From Glaciecola sp049650345 (GTDB lineage Bacteria > Pseudomonadota > Gammaproteobacteria > Enterobacterales > Alteromonadaceae): a stretch of 64,000 nucleotides of DNA. Made by a program: the position numbers and the translations under genes. The stretch covers positions 15,581 through 79,580 of the forward strand of contig JBARZY010000176.1 of NCBI GenBank assembly GCA_049650345.1, in the 5' to 3' direction. Under the pieces are notes generated by a model, which worked only from the letters and a program-made list of their open reading frames with translations, was not told the origin of the DNA and made no database searches. Shown here in pieces: positions 46,046 to 54,093 of the stretch (positions are counted from its first letter, which is position 1; every line of letters begins with the position of its first letter).

Positions 46046-46660
46046 ATGGCGCAAGCAACACTTACCATTGTTGATACCGGCTGCGCTAACATATCATCGG
46101 TAAAATTTGCCGTAGAACGTTTAGGCATTATTGCTGAAGTGTCAAGTGACCTAAGAGAGATTTCACGTGCTCAACGCGTTATTTTACCCGGCGTAGGCAG
46201 TGCGCCTGCGGCAATGGCTAGCATCACTAACAAACAATTAATACCCTGTTTGCAAAGCTTAACGCAGCCTGTTTTAGGGGTTTGCTTAGGTATGCAGCTT
46301 ATGGTTGAAACATCAGCAGAAACTAACTTAGGCGATACCGCATATACCAAAGCGTTGGGTTTGATACCCGGTAGCGTTGAAAAGATGCAGGTAGGCAATT
46401 TACGCTTGCCTCATATGGGATGGAATCAGGTAAGCAGTACTCGCAGCAACCCTTTGTTTGCCAACATTGATGATGGCGCATACTTTTACTTTGTGCATGG
46501 CTATGCCGTAAACGTATACGAACATACCCTCGCTACTTGCGAGTATCATCAGCCATTTTCAGCGGCAATCAATAAAGACAACTTTTTTGGCGTACAATTT
46601 CACCCCGAGCGCTCGTCAGATGCCGGTGCTCAGTTGCTAAAAAACTTTGCTCAACTATAA
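46046..46660 (+). CDS. hisH: Imidazole glycerol phosphate synthase glutaminase subunit HisH
   Basis: This class I glutamine amidotransferase of 204 residues supplies ammonia to HisF. The nucleophile is in GVCLGMQLMVE; the His-Glu pair is in GVQFHPERSSDAG. It begins 2 bases after hisB and is followed by hisA after 12 bases. Confidence 0.96.
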   Translation: MAQATLTIVDTGCANISSVKFAVERLGIIAEVSSDLREISRAQRVILPGVGSAPAAMASITNKQLIPCLQSLTQPVLGVCLGMQLMVETSAETNLGDTAYTKALGLIPGSVEKMQVGNLRLPHMGWNQVSSTRSNPLFANIDDGAYFYFVHGYAVNVYEHTLATCEYHQPFSAAINKDNFFGVQFHPERSSDAGAQLLKNFAQL

Positions 46661-46672
46661 GGTAAAAATACT

Positions 46673-47410
46673 ATGATAATACCTGCTATTGACCTCATTG
46701 AAGGCAAAGTGGTGCGCTTGTACCAAGGCGATTACGCCCAAACAACCGAATACAAATTAGACCCTATTGATGTGGTTAAAGACTACGCAAGTCAAGGTGC
46801 GAGCATATTGCACATTGTTGATTTAACAGGTGCTAAAGACCCAAGTAAACGCCAAATTCCATTGATTAAAGCCATGGCTGCTACCGGACTTATGACCTTT
46901 CAATCGGGCGGTGGCGTACGCACTAAACAAGACGTACAAGACTTGCTTAATGCCGGAGTAGAACGAGTAGTGATTGGTTCACTCGCAGTAAGCGAGCAAG
47001 CGACCGTTGCCAAATGGTTCACCGAATTTGGTCCTGAACATATTGTGCTGGCGCTTGATATCAACATTGACAAAAACGGCAATAAATTTGTAGCCACCCA
47101 TGGTTGGCAACAAGATTCTGGCGTGAGCATTGAAGCGTTAATTGCCCATTATGCTAAGGTTGGGCTAAAACATGTCTTATGCACCGACATAAGCCGTGAC
47201 GGTACCTTAAGTGGAGCAAACAACGCTTTATACCAAGAACTAGTGGAACAATACCCCGACATTAATTGGCAAGCTTCAGGCGGCATCGGTGGCTTGGACG
47301 ATATAGACGCACTTAAACCCACAAACGTGCAAGGCGTAATATTAGGCCGCGCATTACTAGAAGGTAAATTTACTCTGAAGGAGGCAATTGCATGCTGGCA
47401 AGACGCATAA
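46673..47410 (+). CDS. hisA: Phosphoribosylformimino-AICAR ribotide isomerase HisA
   Basis: This beta/alpha-barrel isomerase has 245 residues. The catalytic Asp pair lies in IPAIDLIEGKVVRLYQGDY and CTDISRDGTLSG; the phosphate sites are SGGGVR and ASGGIGGLDD. It overlaps hisF by 19 bases, the usual tight hisA-hisF coupling. Confidence 0.97.
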   Translation: MIIPAIDLIEGKVVRLYQGDYAQTTEYKLDPIDVVKDYASQGASILHIVDLTGAKDPSKRQIPLIKAMAATGLMTFQSGGGVRTKQDVQDLLNAGVERVVIGSLAVSEQATVAKWFTEFGPEHIVLALDINIDKNGNKFVATHGWQQDSGVSIEALIAHYAKVGLKHVLCTDISRDGTLSGANNALYQELVEQYPDINWQASGGIGGLDDIDALKPTNVQGVILGRALLEGKFTLKEAIACWQDA

Positions 47411-48165
47411 TTCCTTGTTTAGATGTTCGCGACGGTGTGGTAGTAAAAGGCGTTAAATTTAGAAACCATGAGATTATTGGCGACATTGTGCCATTAGCAC
47501 AAAAATACGCTGAAATTGGCGCTGATGAGTTGGTATTTTATGATATCACGGCATCAAGCGACCAACGTGTGGTAGATAAAAGCTGGGTTACCAGAATAGC
47601 GCAAGTAATTGATATTCCGTTTTGTGTGGCAGGCGGTATTAAATCGGTTGAAGATGCTGGCCGCATATTGGCAATGGGCGCTGATAAAATCTCGGTCAAC
47701 AGCCCAGCACTTAGCAATCCGCAATTGATCACCGACCTTTATAATACCTACGGTCAACAATGCGTCGTTATTGGTATTGATAGCTTTTTTAATGACGAAA
47801 CGGGTCAATATGAAGTCTATCAATTTACCGGCGATGAAAGCCGTACACAAAAAACCCAATGGCAAACGCTTGATTGGATAGCAGAGGTACAACAGCGCGG
47901 TGCAGGCGAGATTGTACTAAATTGTATGAATCAAGATGGCGTACGTAGCGGTTACGACATTGACCAATTAGCTAAGGTACGTGAGGTGTGCAAAGTACCA
48001 TTAATTGCTTCAGGTGGCGCTGGTAGTATTGAGCATTTTGTTGATGTGTTTCAACAAGCTGATGTTGATGGTGCCTTGGCAGCATCGGTATTTCACAAGA
48101 ATATTATTGCGATGGACGATCTTAAAAGTAGCCTGCGCAAGCAAAATATAGCAATTAGACAATAA
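47392..48165 (+). CDS. hisF: Imidazole glycerol phosphate synthase cyclase subunit HisF
   Basis: This beta/alpha-barrel cyclase of 257 residues works with HisH. CLDVRDGVVVKGVKF carries the first catalytic Asp and VIGIDSFF the second. GEIVLNCMNQDGVRSGYD and ASGGAGSIEHF are conserved. SD GGAGG lies before its ATG, inside the end of hisA. Confidence 0.97.
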   Translation: MLARRIIPCLDVRDGVVVKGVKFRNHEIIGDIVPLAQKYAEIGADELVFYDITASSDQRVVDKSWVTRIAQVIDIPFCVAGGIKSVEDAGRILAMGADKISVNSPALSNPQLITDLYNTYGQQCVVIGIDSFFNDETGQYEVYQFTGDESRTQKTQWQTLDWIAEVQQRGAGEIVLNCMNQDGVRSGYDIDQLAKVREVCKVPLIASGGAGSIEHFVDVFQQADVDGALAASVFHKNIIAMDDLKSSLRKQNIAIRQ

Positions 48166-48208
48166 GTGTTAAGCAAAACGTAACCCTTATTAATTAGAAA
48201 GGATTAAC

Positions 48209-48829
48209 ATGAAAGTTAACAAAGACAATATTAGCTCACTGGCGTGGTCAAAAATGGACGGTTTGTTGCCATGCATTGTGCAAGATGCGGTGTCAGGACA
48301 AGTGCTGATGCAAGGCTTCATGAATGAAGACGCAATACACACAACCTTAAGCAAGCAGTTAGTGACCTTTTACAGCCGCAGCAAACAGCGCTTATGGACA
48401 AAGGGCGAAACGTCTAACAATACGCTTGAGCTAATAGACATCAGTGCTGACTGCGATCTAGACAGTATATTAGTGTTGGCAAACGCAAATGGACCTACTT
48501 GTCACAACGGCACCACTTCGTGTTACAACGAAGCACAATTACCAGCTTTAAGCTTTATTGCACAATTAGAAAATGTAATTGCCACACGTAAAGACGCGCC
48601 TGCTGATTCTAGCTATACCGCCTCTTTGTATGCCAGTGGTATTAAGCGAATAGCACAAAAAGTAGGAGAAGAAGGAGTAGAAACTGCACTTGCCGCTACT
48701 GTGCAAGACTTAGAAGAACTTAAAAATGAGTCTGCTGATTTGCTCTATCATTTAACGGTGCTGCTACAAGCCAGTAATTTAGAATTAAGTGATGTTGTTG
48801 AAGTATTAAAGCAACGTCATCAAAAATAA
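48209..48829 (+). CDS. hisI: Bifunctional phosphoribosyl-AMP cyclohydrolase / phosphoribosyl-ATP pyrophosphatase HisIE
   Basis: This 206-residue fusion has the N-terminal cyclohydrolase (QDAVSGQVLMQGFMNEDAI, YSRSKQRLWTKGETSNN, zinc-site Cys in DCDLDSIL and GPTCHNGTTSCY) and the C-terminal pyrophosphatase (KRIAQKVGEEGVETALAA). It performs steps 2 and 3. It lies 43 bases after hisF and ends the his operon. Confidence 0.97.
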   Translation: MKVNKDNISSLAWSKMDGLLPCIVQDAVSGQVLMQGFMNEDAIHTTLSKQLVTFYSRSKQRLWTKGETSNNTLELIDISADCDLDSILVLANANGPTCHNGTTSCYNEAQLPALSFIAQLENVIATRKDAPADSSYTASLYASGIKRIAQKVGEEGVETALAATVQDLEELKNESADLLYHLTVLLQASNLELSDVVEVLKQRHQK

Positions 48830-48850
48830 AAACCATATAAATCAATAGAT

Positions 48851-48886
48851 AAGTAATTATTTTCATTTTTTTGAAAATAATTACTT
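48851..48886. repeat. Perfect inverted repeat after the his operon
   Basis: A perfect 14-bp AT-rich inverted repeat, AAGTAATTATTTTC (48851-48864) / GAAAATAATTACTT (48873-48886), has an 8-base loop of mostly T. Its right arm overlaps the -35 element of the hsp20 promoter. It could end the his transcript (though no T run follows on the plus strand) or act as an operator. Confidence 0.6.
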
Positions 48887-48912
48887 GAAAACATCTACTC
48901 GCATTCCTATAT
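48884..48912 (+). promoter_or_regulatory. Probable sigma-32 heat-shock promoter of hsp20
   Basis: CTTGAAA (48884-48890) is an exact match to the sigma-32 -35 element; after 15 bases comes CCTATAT (48906-48912), close to the CCCCATAT-type -10. It lies about 100 bases upstream of the Hsp20 start. Confidence 0.6.
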
Positions 48913-48917
48913 CTTAA

Positions 48918-49013
48918 TTGTGGGCGCCGAAAGGGTCTATAACTACTACCGCTGAATAGTCAGGGTAGTCAATCTTATTAATTAACATATTGCTTAATAG
49001 CGAGGATATGCAC
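48918..49013 (+). promoter_or_regulatory. Candidate RNA thermometer in the hsp20 leader
   Basis: The leader can form a hairpin ACTACC / GGTAGT (about 48943-48969). It is followed by UUGCU (48990-48994), a 4-base loop and AGCGA (48999-49003) joined to the ribosome-binding site AGGA (49003-49006). A UUGCU-type strand pairing near the Shine-Dalgarno is the hallmark of ROSE-type thermometers found before ibpA genes. This is an inference from pairing by eye; the paired bases lie mostly just upstream of the AGGA itself. Confidence 0.45.
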
Positions 49014-49499
49014 ATGCGTACTATAGATTTATCTCCACTTTACCGTTCATTTATTGGTTCTGACCACTTAGCATCTATGATTGATGCGGCCAACCGCCAA
49101 GAAAAACAAACCACTTATCCACCATATAACATTGAGTTGCTTGGTGAAGATAAATACAGAATAACCATGGCCATTGCCGGCTTTGCGAAAGACGACGTAC
49201 TTATTGAGGTGCAAGAGAATACCTTAAAAGTGGTGGGCAAAAAGCCAACTGAAGATGCGTCCGCATCTACCACGAGCACCGGCGAAGCAAATAGTGGCAG
49301 CGAACAAAACCAGCGCAAGTTTTTGCACAAAGGTATTTCTGAACGAAATTTCGAGCGCAAGTTCCAGCTGGGTGACAATGTAAAAGTACTTGCCGCTGAT
49401 TTACAAAATGGACTACTGCACATCGATTTAGAACGAATTGTGCCAGAGGCGAAAAAGCCAAAGCAAATTCAAATTGGTAGTAAGTTAATTGAAAATTAA
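49014..49499 (+). CDS. ibpA: Small heat shock protein, Hsp20/IbpA family
   Basis: This 161-residue alpha-crystallin-type chaperone matches the IbpA branch: MRTIDLSPLYRSFIGSDHLA, then YPPYNIELLGEDKYRITMAI, with AGFAKDDVLIEVQENTLKVV and LHIDLERIVPE closing the fold. The loop holding DASASTTSTGEANSGSEQNQ is longer than in E. coli IbpA. ATG 49014 is chosen because AGGA lies 7 bases upstream; ATG 49008 is too close to it. It holds unfolded proteins for refolding by DnaK and ClpB. Confidence 0.93.
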   Translation: MRTIDLSPLYRSFIGSDHLASMIDAANRQEKQTTYPPYNIELLGEDKYRITMAIAGFAKDDVLIEVQENTLKVVGKKPTEDASASTTSTGEANSGSEQNQRKFLHKGISERNFERKFQLGDNVKVLAADLQNGLLHIDLERIVPEAKKPKQIQIGSKLIEN

Positions 49500-49509
49500 T
49501 TGATATTTA

Positions 49510-49542
49510 CCACTTTGCTGGTTCCCTAGGCCAGCAAAGTGG
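49510..49542. terminator. Perfect hairpin after hsp20
   Basis: The 12-bp perfect stem CCACTTTGCTGG (49510-49521) / CCAGCAAAGTGG (49531-49542) has a 9-base loop and begins 10 bases after the Hsp20 stop codon. There is no T run on either side. It may protect or end the hsp20 message, and also face the convergent response-regulator remnant. Confidence 0.5.
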
Positions 49543-49543
49543 G

Positions 49544-49630
49544 TCACTTCAACTGAGCCATAGCCGTCAAGGTAGTAATTACCTCACTAGGATCAAAGGG
49601 TTTGAGGATTAATTTCACGTTTTCAAAAAA
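49544..49630 (-). pseudogene. C-terminal remnant of a response-regulator receiver domain
   Basis: On the minus strand a frame ending in TGA at 49546-49544 encodes FFENVKLILKPFDPSEVITT followed by LTAMAQLK. The LKPFDP block, with the conserved Lys-Pro, is the end of a receiver (REC) domain. The upstream part of the gene is missing: at about 49630 the sequence changes into a plus-strand kinase fragment. It is a gene fragment, not a functional gene. Confidence 0.6.
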
Positions 49631-50218
49631 TTGTTCGAACGACTTTCTCAGGCAGATTCCACAACCACTCGAAAATTTGGTGGTACGGGCTTAGGTATGC
49701 CGATTAGTTTAGGCTTAGTGAAGTTAATGAACGGCACAATAGATTTGAATAGCGTTGAGAATGTAGGAACCACTATCACTATGCTATTGCTCCTAGCAAC
49801 AAGTTCTCATAGCGAACATACAGAAGTTAACTGTTCCCAGATAAAAGCGCCTAACCTCAAGAACAAGACCATATTATTAGCCGAAGACAATGAAATCAAT
49901 CAGGTAATCTTCTGCGCCATGCTTTAAGAAACCAAAGCCAATGTTGTGGTTGCGTCAAATGGTGAAGAGGCAGTCGCAGCGAATATCAAACACTCACCTG
50001 ATATTGTGTTTCTCGATATTAACAAGCCTGTGATGGACGGTGTTGAAGCCTGCAAGGTAATTAAACGCGATACGCCTACTACCCCTCTGGTGTGTATTAC
50101 TGCTAATGTATCAAAAGAAGATATTCGAGCATATACCAGCCATGGCTATGATTATCATGTGGGTAAACCCGTAGACTTGGTCGCGCTTTATAAAATATTG
50201 CGCTCGCTTAATCCATAA
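49628..50218 (+). pseudogene. Remnant of a hybrid histidine kinase (ATPase end plus receiver), with an in-frame stop
   Basis: The frame opens inside a kinase ATPase domain: LFERLSQADSTTTRKFGGTG then LGMPISLGLVKLMNGTI (G-boxes). After a linker comes a receiver domain, TILLAEDNEINQVIF. A TAA at 49925-49927 interrupts it, and the same frame resumes with ETKANVVVASNGEEAVAAN, then PDIVFLDINKPVMDGVEACK with the phosphorylation Asp in FLDI (normally FMDI/FMDC), ITANV and VGKPVD. All sensor, HisKA and N-box parts are missing. The kinase is clearly a dead 3' fragment. Confidence 0.8.
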
Positions 50219-50282
50219 CCCGCAAAGCTTACTCGCTGCCAATCCAAAAATAAAAAACAACTAAATAGAACGCAAGCAAGTG

Positions 50283-50339
50283 TTGACATATGAAATTTCA
50301 TATATATGATAATCCACATATATGAAATTTCGAATATAT
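50283..50339 (+). promoter_or_regulatory. ars promoter with two ArsR-type palindromic operators
   Basis: A promoter TTGACA (50283-50288), 16-base spacer, TATGAT (50305-50310) is overlapped by the perfect 16-bp palindrome ATATGAAATTTCATAT (50288-50303). A second, imperfect copy ATATGAAATTTCGAATAT (50320-50337) lies just downstream, before the arsR ATG at 50349. Binding of ArsR to both would block polymerase; arsenite would release it. Confidence 0.72.
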
Positions 50340-50348
50340 TGACACCCT

Positions 50349-50684
50349 ATGACACCATTATCTTTTTTTAAATGCCTAGCTGACGATACTCGGTTAAAGT
50401 GTTTATTACTTATTTGTTCAGTGAGTGAATGCTGCGTATGCGATCTAATGAGTGCATTGAAGCTTGAGCAACCCAAAATTTCCCGTCATTTGGCCGAACT
50501 TAGAAAGTGCGGCATATTACAAGATACTCGCAAAGGAAAATGGGTGTACTACCAATTACATCCGCAACTTGCTCAGTGGGCACGCGATATTATCACGCAT
50601 ACGGCGAACACTAATCCTCCTTACTTTGACCAGCAACTCACTGCCTTGCAGCAGTCAATACAATCGCGACCACCTTGTTGCTAA
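50349..50684 (+). CDS. arsR: ArsR-family arsenic-responsive repressor
   Basis: This winged-helix repressor of 111 residues has the metalloid motif ECCVCDLMSAL, the helix-turn-helix LEQPKISRHLAELRKCGIL and the wing DTRKGKWVYYQL. Besides the two motif cysteines it has an extra neighbouring Cys (CC) and a terminal CC that could also bind As(III). It heads arsR-arsC-arsH-acr3 and is likely self-regulated at the upstream palindromes. Confidence 0.92.
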   Translation: MTPLSFFKCLADDTRLKCLLLICSVSECCVCDLMSALKLEQPKISRHLAELRKCGILQDTRKGKWVYYQLHPQLAQWARDIITHTANTNPPYFDQQLTALQQSIQSRPPCC

Positions 50685-50696
50685 TTCAGGATCACT

Positions 50697-51167
50697 ATGA
50701 AAATTTTATACATTTGTACACATAACCGCTGCCGCAGTATTTTGTCAGAGGCCATTACCAATCACCTTGCTAAAGGAGTGATTGAAGCAAGAAGCGCGGG
50801 GAGTCAGCCCGCGGGGATTGTGCACCCCTTATCTATTAAATATTTACAAGAAGACGGCATTACAACTGCCGGGTTAAGTAGTCAATCATGGGATGAATTT
50901 GAAGATTTTGCACCAGACATTGTGGTAACCGTGTGTGATTCGGCCGCTGGTGAAGCTTGCCCAATATGGTTCGGTAACACAATAAAAGTGCACTGGGGTT
51001 TAAGTGACCCTTCAAAGCTAAGTGGTAGTGATGATGAAATTGCTGAGGCTTTTCGCTCATCAATAAGCATTATAAAAGATCGTGTTATCAGTTTGCGCCA
51101 ACTTGCTGAGCAATCATTATCTAAAGTAGATCTGCAGACTGCGCTAAGCAAATTAGGAGCACAATAA
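50697..51167 (+). CDS. arsC: Arsenate reductase ArsC, low-molecular-weight phosphatase type
   Basis: This 156-residue protein belongs to the LMW tyrosine-phosphatase-like arsenate reductases that use thioredoxin. The phosphate loop CTHNRCR (Cys7-x5-Arg13) is near the N-terminus. The redox Cys pair lies in VTVCDSAAGEACPIWF, and the acid Asp in the DPSKL block. It reduces arsenate to arsenite for export by Acr3. It starts 12 bases after arsR. Confidence 0.93.
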   Translation: MKILYICTHNRCRSILSEAITNHLAKGVIEARSAGSQPAGIVHPLSIKYLQEDGITTAGLSSQSWDEFEDFAPDIVVTVCDSAAGEACPIWFGNTIKVHWGLSDPSKLSGSDDEIAEAFRSSISIIKDRVISLRQLAEQSLSKVDLQTALSKLGAQ

Positions 51168-51169
51168 AC

Positions 51170-51904
51170 ATGAGTAATCATCAGTTTTCCCCTAATGACT
51201 CGTCATTGCCTAATGTGAGTGACGACGAGTTACACGTACCTGACTTTGCACTTACCCAAAGTGCTAACCTAGACCATCCAGTAAGAATCTTGTTGCTGTA
51301 TGGTTCATTGCGTAAACGCTCTTTTAGCCGCTTAGTCATTGAAGAGGCAGCGCGCTTATTGGTGCATTTTGGCGCCGATGTGAAAATATTTAATCCTGAA
51401 GGTTTACCCCAAACCGATACTACCGATCATCATCATCCTAAAGTTAAAGAATTACTTGAACTGATGATGTGGTCTGAAGGACAAGTATGGTGTTCGCCAG
51501 AGCGCCACGGCTCAATGACCAGTATTTTCAAAAGCCAACTAGACTGGGTGCCATTGAGTGTAGGCGCGGTGCGTCCAACTCAAGGCAAGACCCTTGCGGT
51601 GATGCAAGTTTGCGGCGGCTCCCAATCATTTAATGTGGTCAATCAACTGCGTGTGTTAGGACGGTGGATGCGTATGGTCACCATACCCAATCAATCAAGT
51701 GTACCAAAAGCATATTTAGAGTTTGACGATAACGACCGTATGAAGCCCTCATCAAACTACAACCGCATAGTAGATGTGATGGAAGAATTAATGAAATTTA
51801 CGCTGTTATTGCGCGGCAATAAAGAGCATTTTGTTGACCGTTACTCTGAACGCGTAGAATCAGCAGAACAATTAAGTCAACGGGTTAACCAACGTGCGAT
51901 TTAA
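51170..51904 (+). CDS. arsH: ArsH, NADPH-dependent FMN reductase of arsenic resistance
   Basis: This flavodoxin-like protein of 244 residues has the FMN loop LLYGSLRKRSFSRLVIEEAA and the ArsH mark SPERHGSMTSIFKSQLDWVP. ArsH proteins oxidise trivalent organoarsenicals and have quinone or azo reductase activity. It starts 2 bases after arsC. Confidence 0.94.
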   Translation: MSNHQFSPNDSSLPNVSDDELHVPDFALTQSANLDHPVRILLLYGSLRKRSFSRLVIEEAARLLVHFGADVKIFNPEGLPQTDTTDHHHPKVKELLELMMWSEGQVWCSPERHGSMTSIFKSQLDWVPLSVGAVRPTQGKTLAVMQVCGGSQSFNVVNQLRVLGRWMRMVTIPNQSSVPKAYLEFDDNDRMKPSSNYNRIVDVMEELMKFTLLLRGNKEHFVDRYSERVESAEQLSQRVNQRAI

Positions 51905-51945
51905 TATCATTGCATTAACAAGCCACATCGCAAAAGGACCGCAAC

Positions 51946-52959
51946 ATGGGATTATTTGAACGCTATTTATCGGTATGGGTAGGTTTATCAATTATTATTG
52001 GCATTACCTTAGGAAGTTTTATGCCTAGCGTATTTGCGCTAGTGGCCAGTGTTGAATATGCGCACGTTAACATTGTTATTGCCGTACTCATTTGGTTAAT
52101 GATTTTTCCAATGATGGTACAAATTGACTTTTCGTCTATTAAAGACGTAGGTAAAAACCCAAAAGGCTTATTACTCACCTTAGTAGTGAACTGGCTAATT
52201 AAACCCTTTACCATGGCGTTCTTGGGCTGGTTATTTTTTAAAGGCATTTTTGCAGATTGGGTTGACCCACAAACGGCTACTGAATACATAGCAGGCATGA
52301 TTTTATTAGGCGTTGCGCCTTGTACAGCAATGGTATTTGTATGGAGTCAACTAACCAAAGGCGACGCTAATTACACGCTTGTACAAGTGTCTATCAATGA
52401 CATTATTATGATTTTTGCTTTTGCCCCAATTACCGCATTACTCCTAGGCGTAACAGACATTACCGTGCCGTGGGATACATTACTGCTGTCGGTAGTATTA
52501 TATGTACTCATACCGTTAGTCGCGGGCGTATTGACTCGTAGGCAACTAGATAAAAGTAAAGATACAAACACACTCAATGCATTTTTAAGCACAACGAAAC
52601 CTTGGTCTGTAATGGGCTTATTGGCAACAGTGGTATTGCTATTTGGGTTTCAGGCAGAAACCATTATCGCTAACCCTCAAGCCATTGTGTTGATTGCTAT
52701 TCCGCTTCTCATTCAAACCTACGGTATTTTTGCAATTGCGTATATTGCCGCTAAGCAAATGAAATTACCGCACAATATAGCAGCCCCAGCATGCATGATT
52801 GGCACGTCTAACTTTTTTGAACTGGCAGTTGCAGTGGCTATTTCACTCTTTGGCCTACATTCAGGTGCCGCGCTTGCGACCGTTGTGGGCGTATTGGTAG
52901 AAGTACCGGTGATGTTGTCATTAGTATGGTTTGCGAATCGCACTCGACATTGGTTTTAA
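51946..52959 (+). CDS. acr3: Arsenite efflux transporter, ACR3 family
   Basis: This 337-residue protein has about ten helices. The conserved Cys of helix 4 is in GVAPCTAMVFVWSQLTKGD, and TSNFFELAVAVAISLFG is the helix 9 mark with the essential Glu. It exports arsenite across the inner membrane using proton motive force. It ends the ars operon, and AAAGGA lies before its ATG. Confidence 0.95.
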   Translation: MGLFERYLSVWVGLSIIIGITLGSFMPSVFALVASVEYAHVNIVIAVLIWLMIFPMMVQIDFSSIKDVGKNPKGLLLTLVVNWLIKPFTMAFLGWLFFKGIFADWVDPQTATEYIAGMILLGVAPCTAMVFVWSQLTKGDANYTLVQVSINDIIMIFAFAPITALLLGVTDITVPWDTLLLSVVLYVLIPLVAGVLTRRQLDKSKDTNTLNAFLSTTKPWSVMGLLATVVLLFGFQAETIIANPQAIVLIAIPLLIQTYGIFAIAYIAAKQMKLPHNIAAPACMIGTSNFFELAVAVAISLFGLHSGAALATVVGVLVEVPVMLSLVWFANRTRHWF

Positions 52960-53048
52960 TAAATATGACTTATCATATAAATTATAGTTGCACTTAATAA
53001 TAGGGAATTGCATAGTAACAGCATAATTTGTTTTTCTATCGCTTACTC

Positions 53049-53996
53049 ATGACCAACACTCACAAACAACAAGCAATACAGCGCGTCACATTAGTCAACC
53101 AGCACAACATGCAAGTACAAGTGTGTGACTACGGGGCGCGTATATTATCAATAAAAGTCCCTAATGCTTGTGGCGAGCTTATTGAGACCACACAAAACTA
53201 TGCACAAGATACCGACATTTTAGCCGACACTGCATATATGGGGGCCACATGCGGGCGCATTGCAAACAGAGTGTCTGGCGCCAAATTTGAAGTCAATAAT
53301 ACACACTACCACTTAGATGCTAACGAGGGTAATAATACCTTACATGGTGGCAGTGTAGGCTTTAGTCACCACTATTGGAAACTCGTTTCACACAATAACA
53401 ACACAGTTGTGTATGAGCACTTATCACCTCACTTAGATCAAGGCTTTCCAGGCAACTTGCAGGTAAAAGTAAGCTACACCTTAAGCGATACCAACGAACT
53501 CCTTATTCAGTACCATGTAAGCAGTGACATGACCTGCCCTATCAATATGTGCAATCATACCTATTTCACACTGGGTGAAACAAACGGTATTCATGCTTTA
53601 CAACTGCAGGTTAATGCTAAAAAGTATTTGCCGGTTAACGCGCACAGCATTCCAACTGGCGAACAATCTGTAGTTACCCAAGCAATGGACTTTACCGCCG
53701 CCCAAAAACTGGCCGACAAGCTTCAGTTACGCGACTTTGACGATTGTTACATTGTAGACCAACAAGATGCTGTACATTTGGTTTCCGAACAGCATCAATT
53801 AAGCTTAACAATAAGCAGTGATCACAAAGCAATGCAAGTGTATACGGGTAACTACTTACCACAAAAGCACAGTGCAATAGCCTTAGAAGCGCAAGGATTG
53901 GTAGACGCTGTCAACCAAAAAACGTTTGAAGCGGAATATGTGAGCCCACAACGCCCTTACCGTAAATTTATTCGTTATACATTTAACGCATTGTGA
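53049..53996 (+). CDS. galM: Aldose 1-epimerase (galactose mutarotase)
   Basis: This 315-residue mutarotase of the GalM family interconverts alpha and beta anomers of galactose and glucose. GATCGRIANRVSGAKF, NTLHGGSVGFSHHYW, the catalytic His in CNHTYFTLG and the catalytic Glu in ALEAQGLVDAVNQ are present. ATG 53049 is used; TTG 53028 is a possible earlier start. No other galactose genes are adjacent. It follows acr3 by 89 bases and is probably unrelated to arsenic. Confidence 0.92.
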   Translation: MTNTHKQQAIQRVTLVNQHNMQVQVCDYGARILSIKVPNACGELIETTQNYAQDTDILADTAYMGATCGRIANRVSGAKFEVNNTHYHLDANEGNNTLHGGSVGFSHHYWKLVSHNNNTVVYEHLSPHLDQGFPGNLQVKVSYTLSDTNELLIQYHVSSDMTCPINMCNHTYFTLGETNGIHALQLQVNAKKYLPVNAHSIPTGEQSVVTQAMDFTAAQKLADKLQLRDFDDCYIVDQQDAVHLVSEQHQLSLTISSDHKAMQVYTGNYLPQKHSAIALEAQGLVDAVNQKTFEAEYVSPQRPYRKFIRYTFNAL

Positions 53997-54093
53997 TTGT
54001 TGATGAAAGTGAACATTGCATGCGTACTTTAGGGCGATTTGGTAGTGCTTTTTGATTTATGTAGCTTGTTTGTGGTCGGCTTGTTTATGGGAG

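Noticed and set aside
49510..49542. Integron attC-like site
   Set aside because: The perfect hairpin lacks the attC core sites and bulged bases, and no integrase is nearby; a structure protecting the hsp20 mRNA end is simpler.
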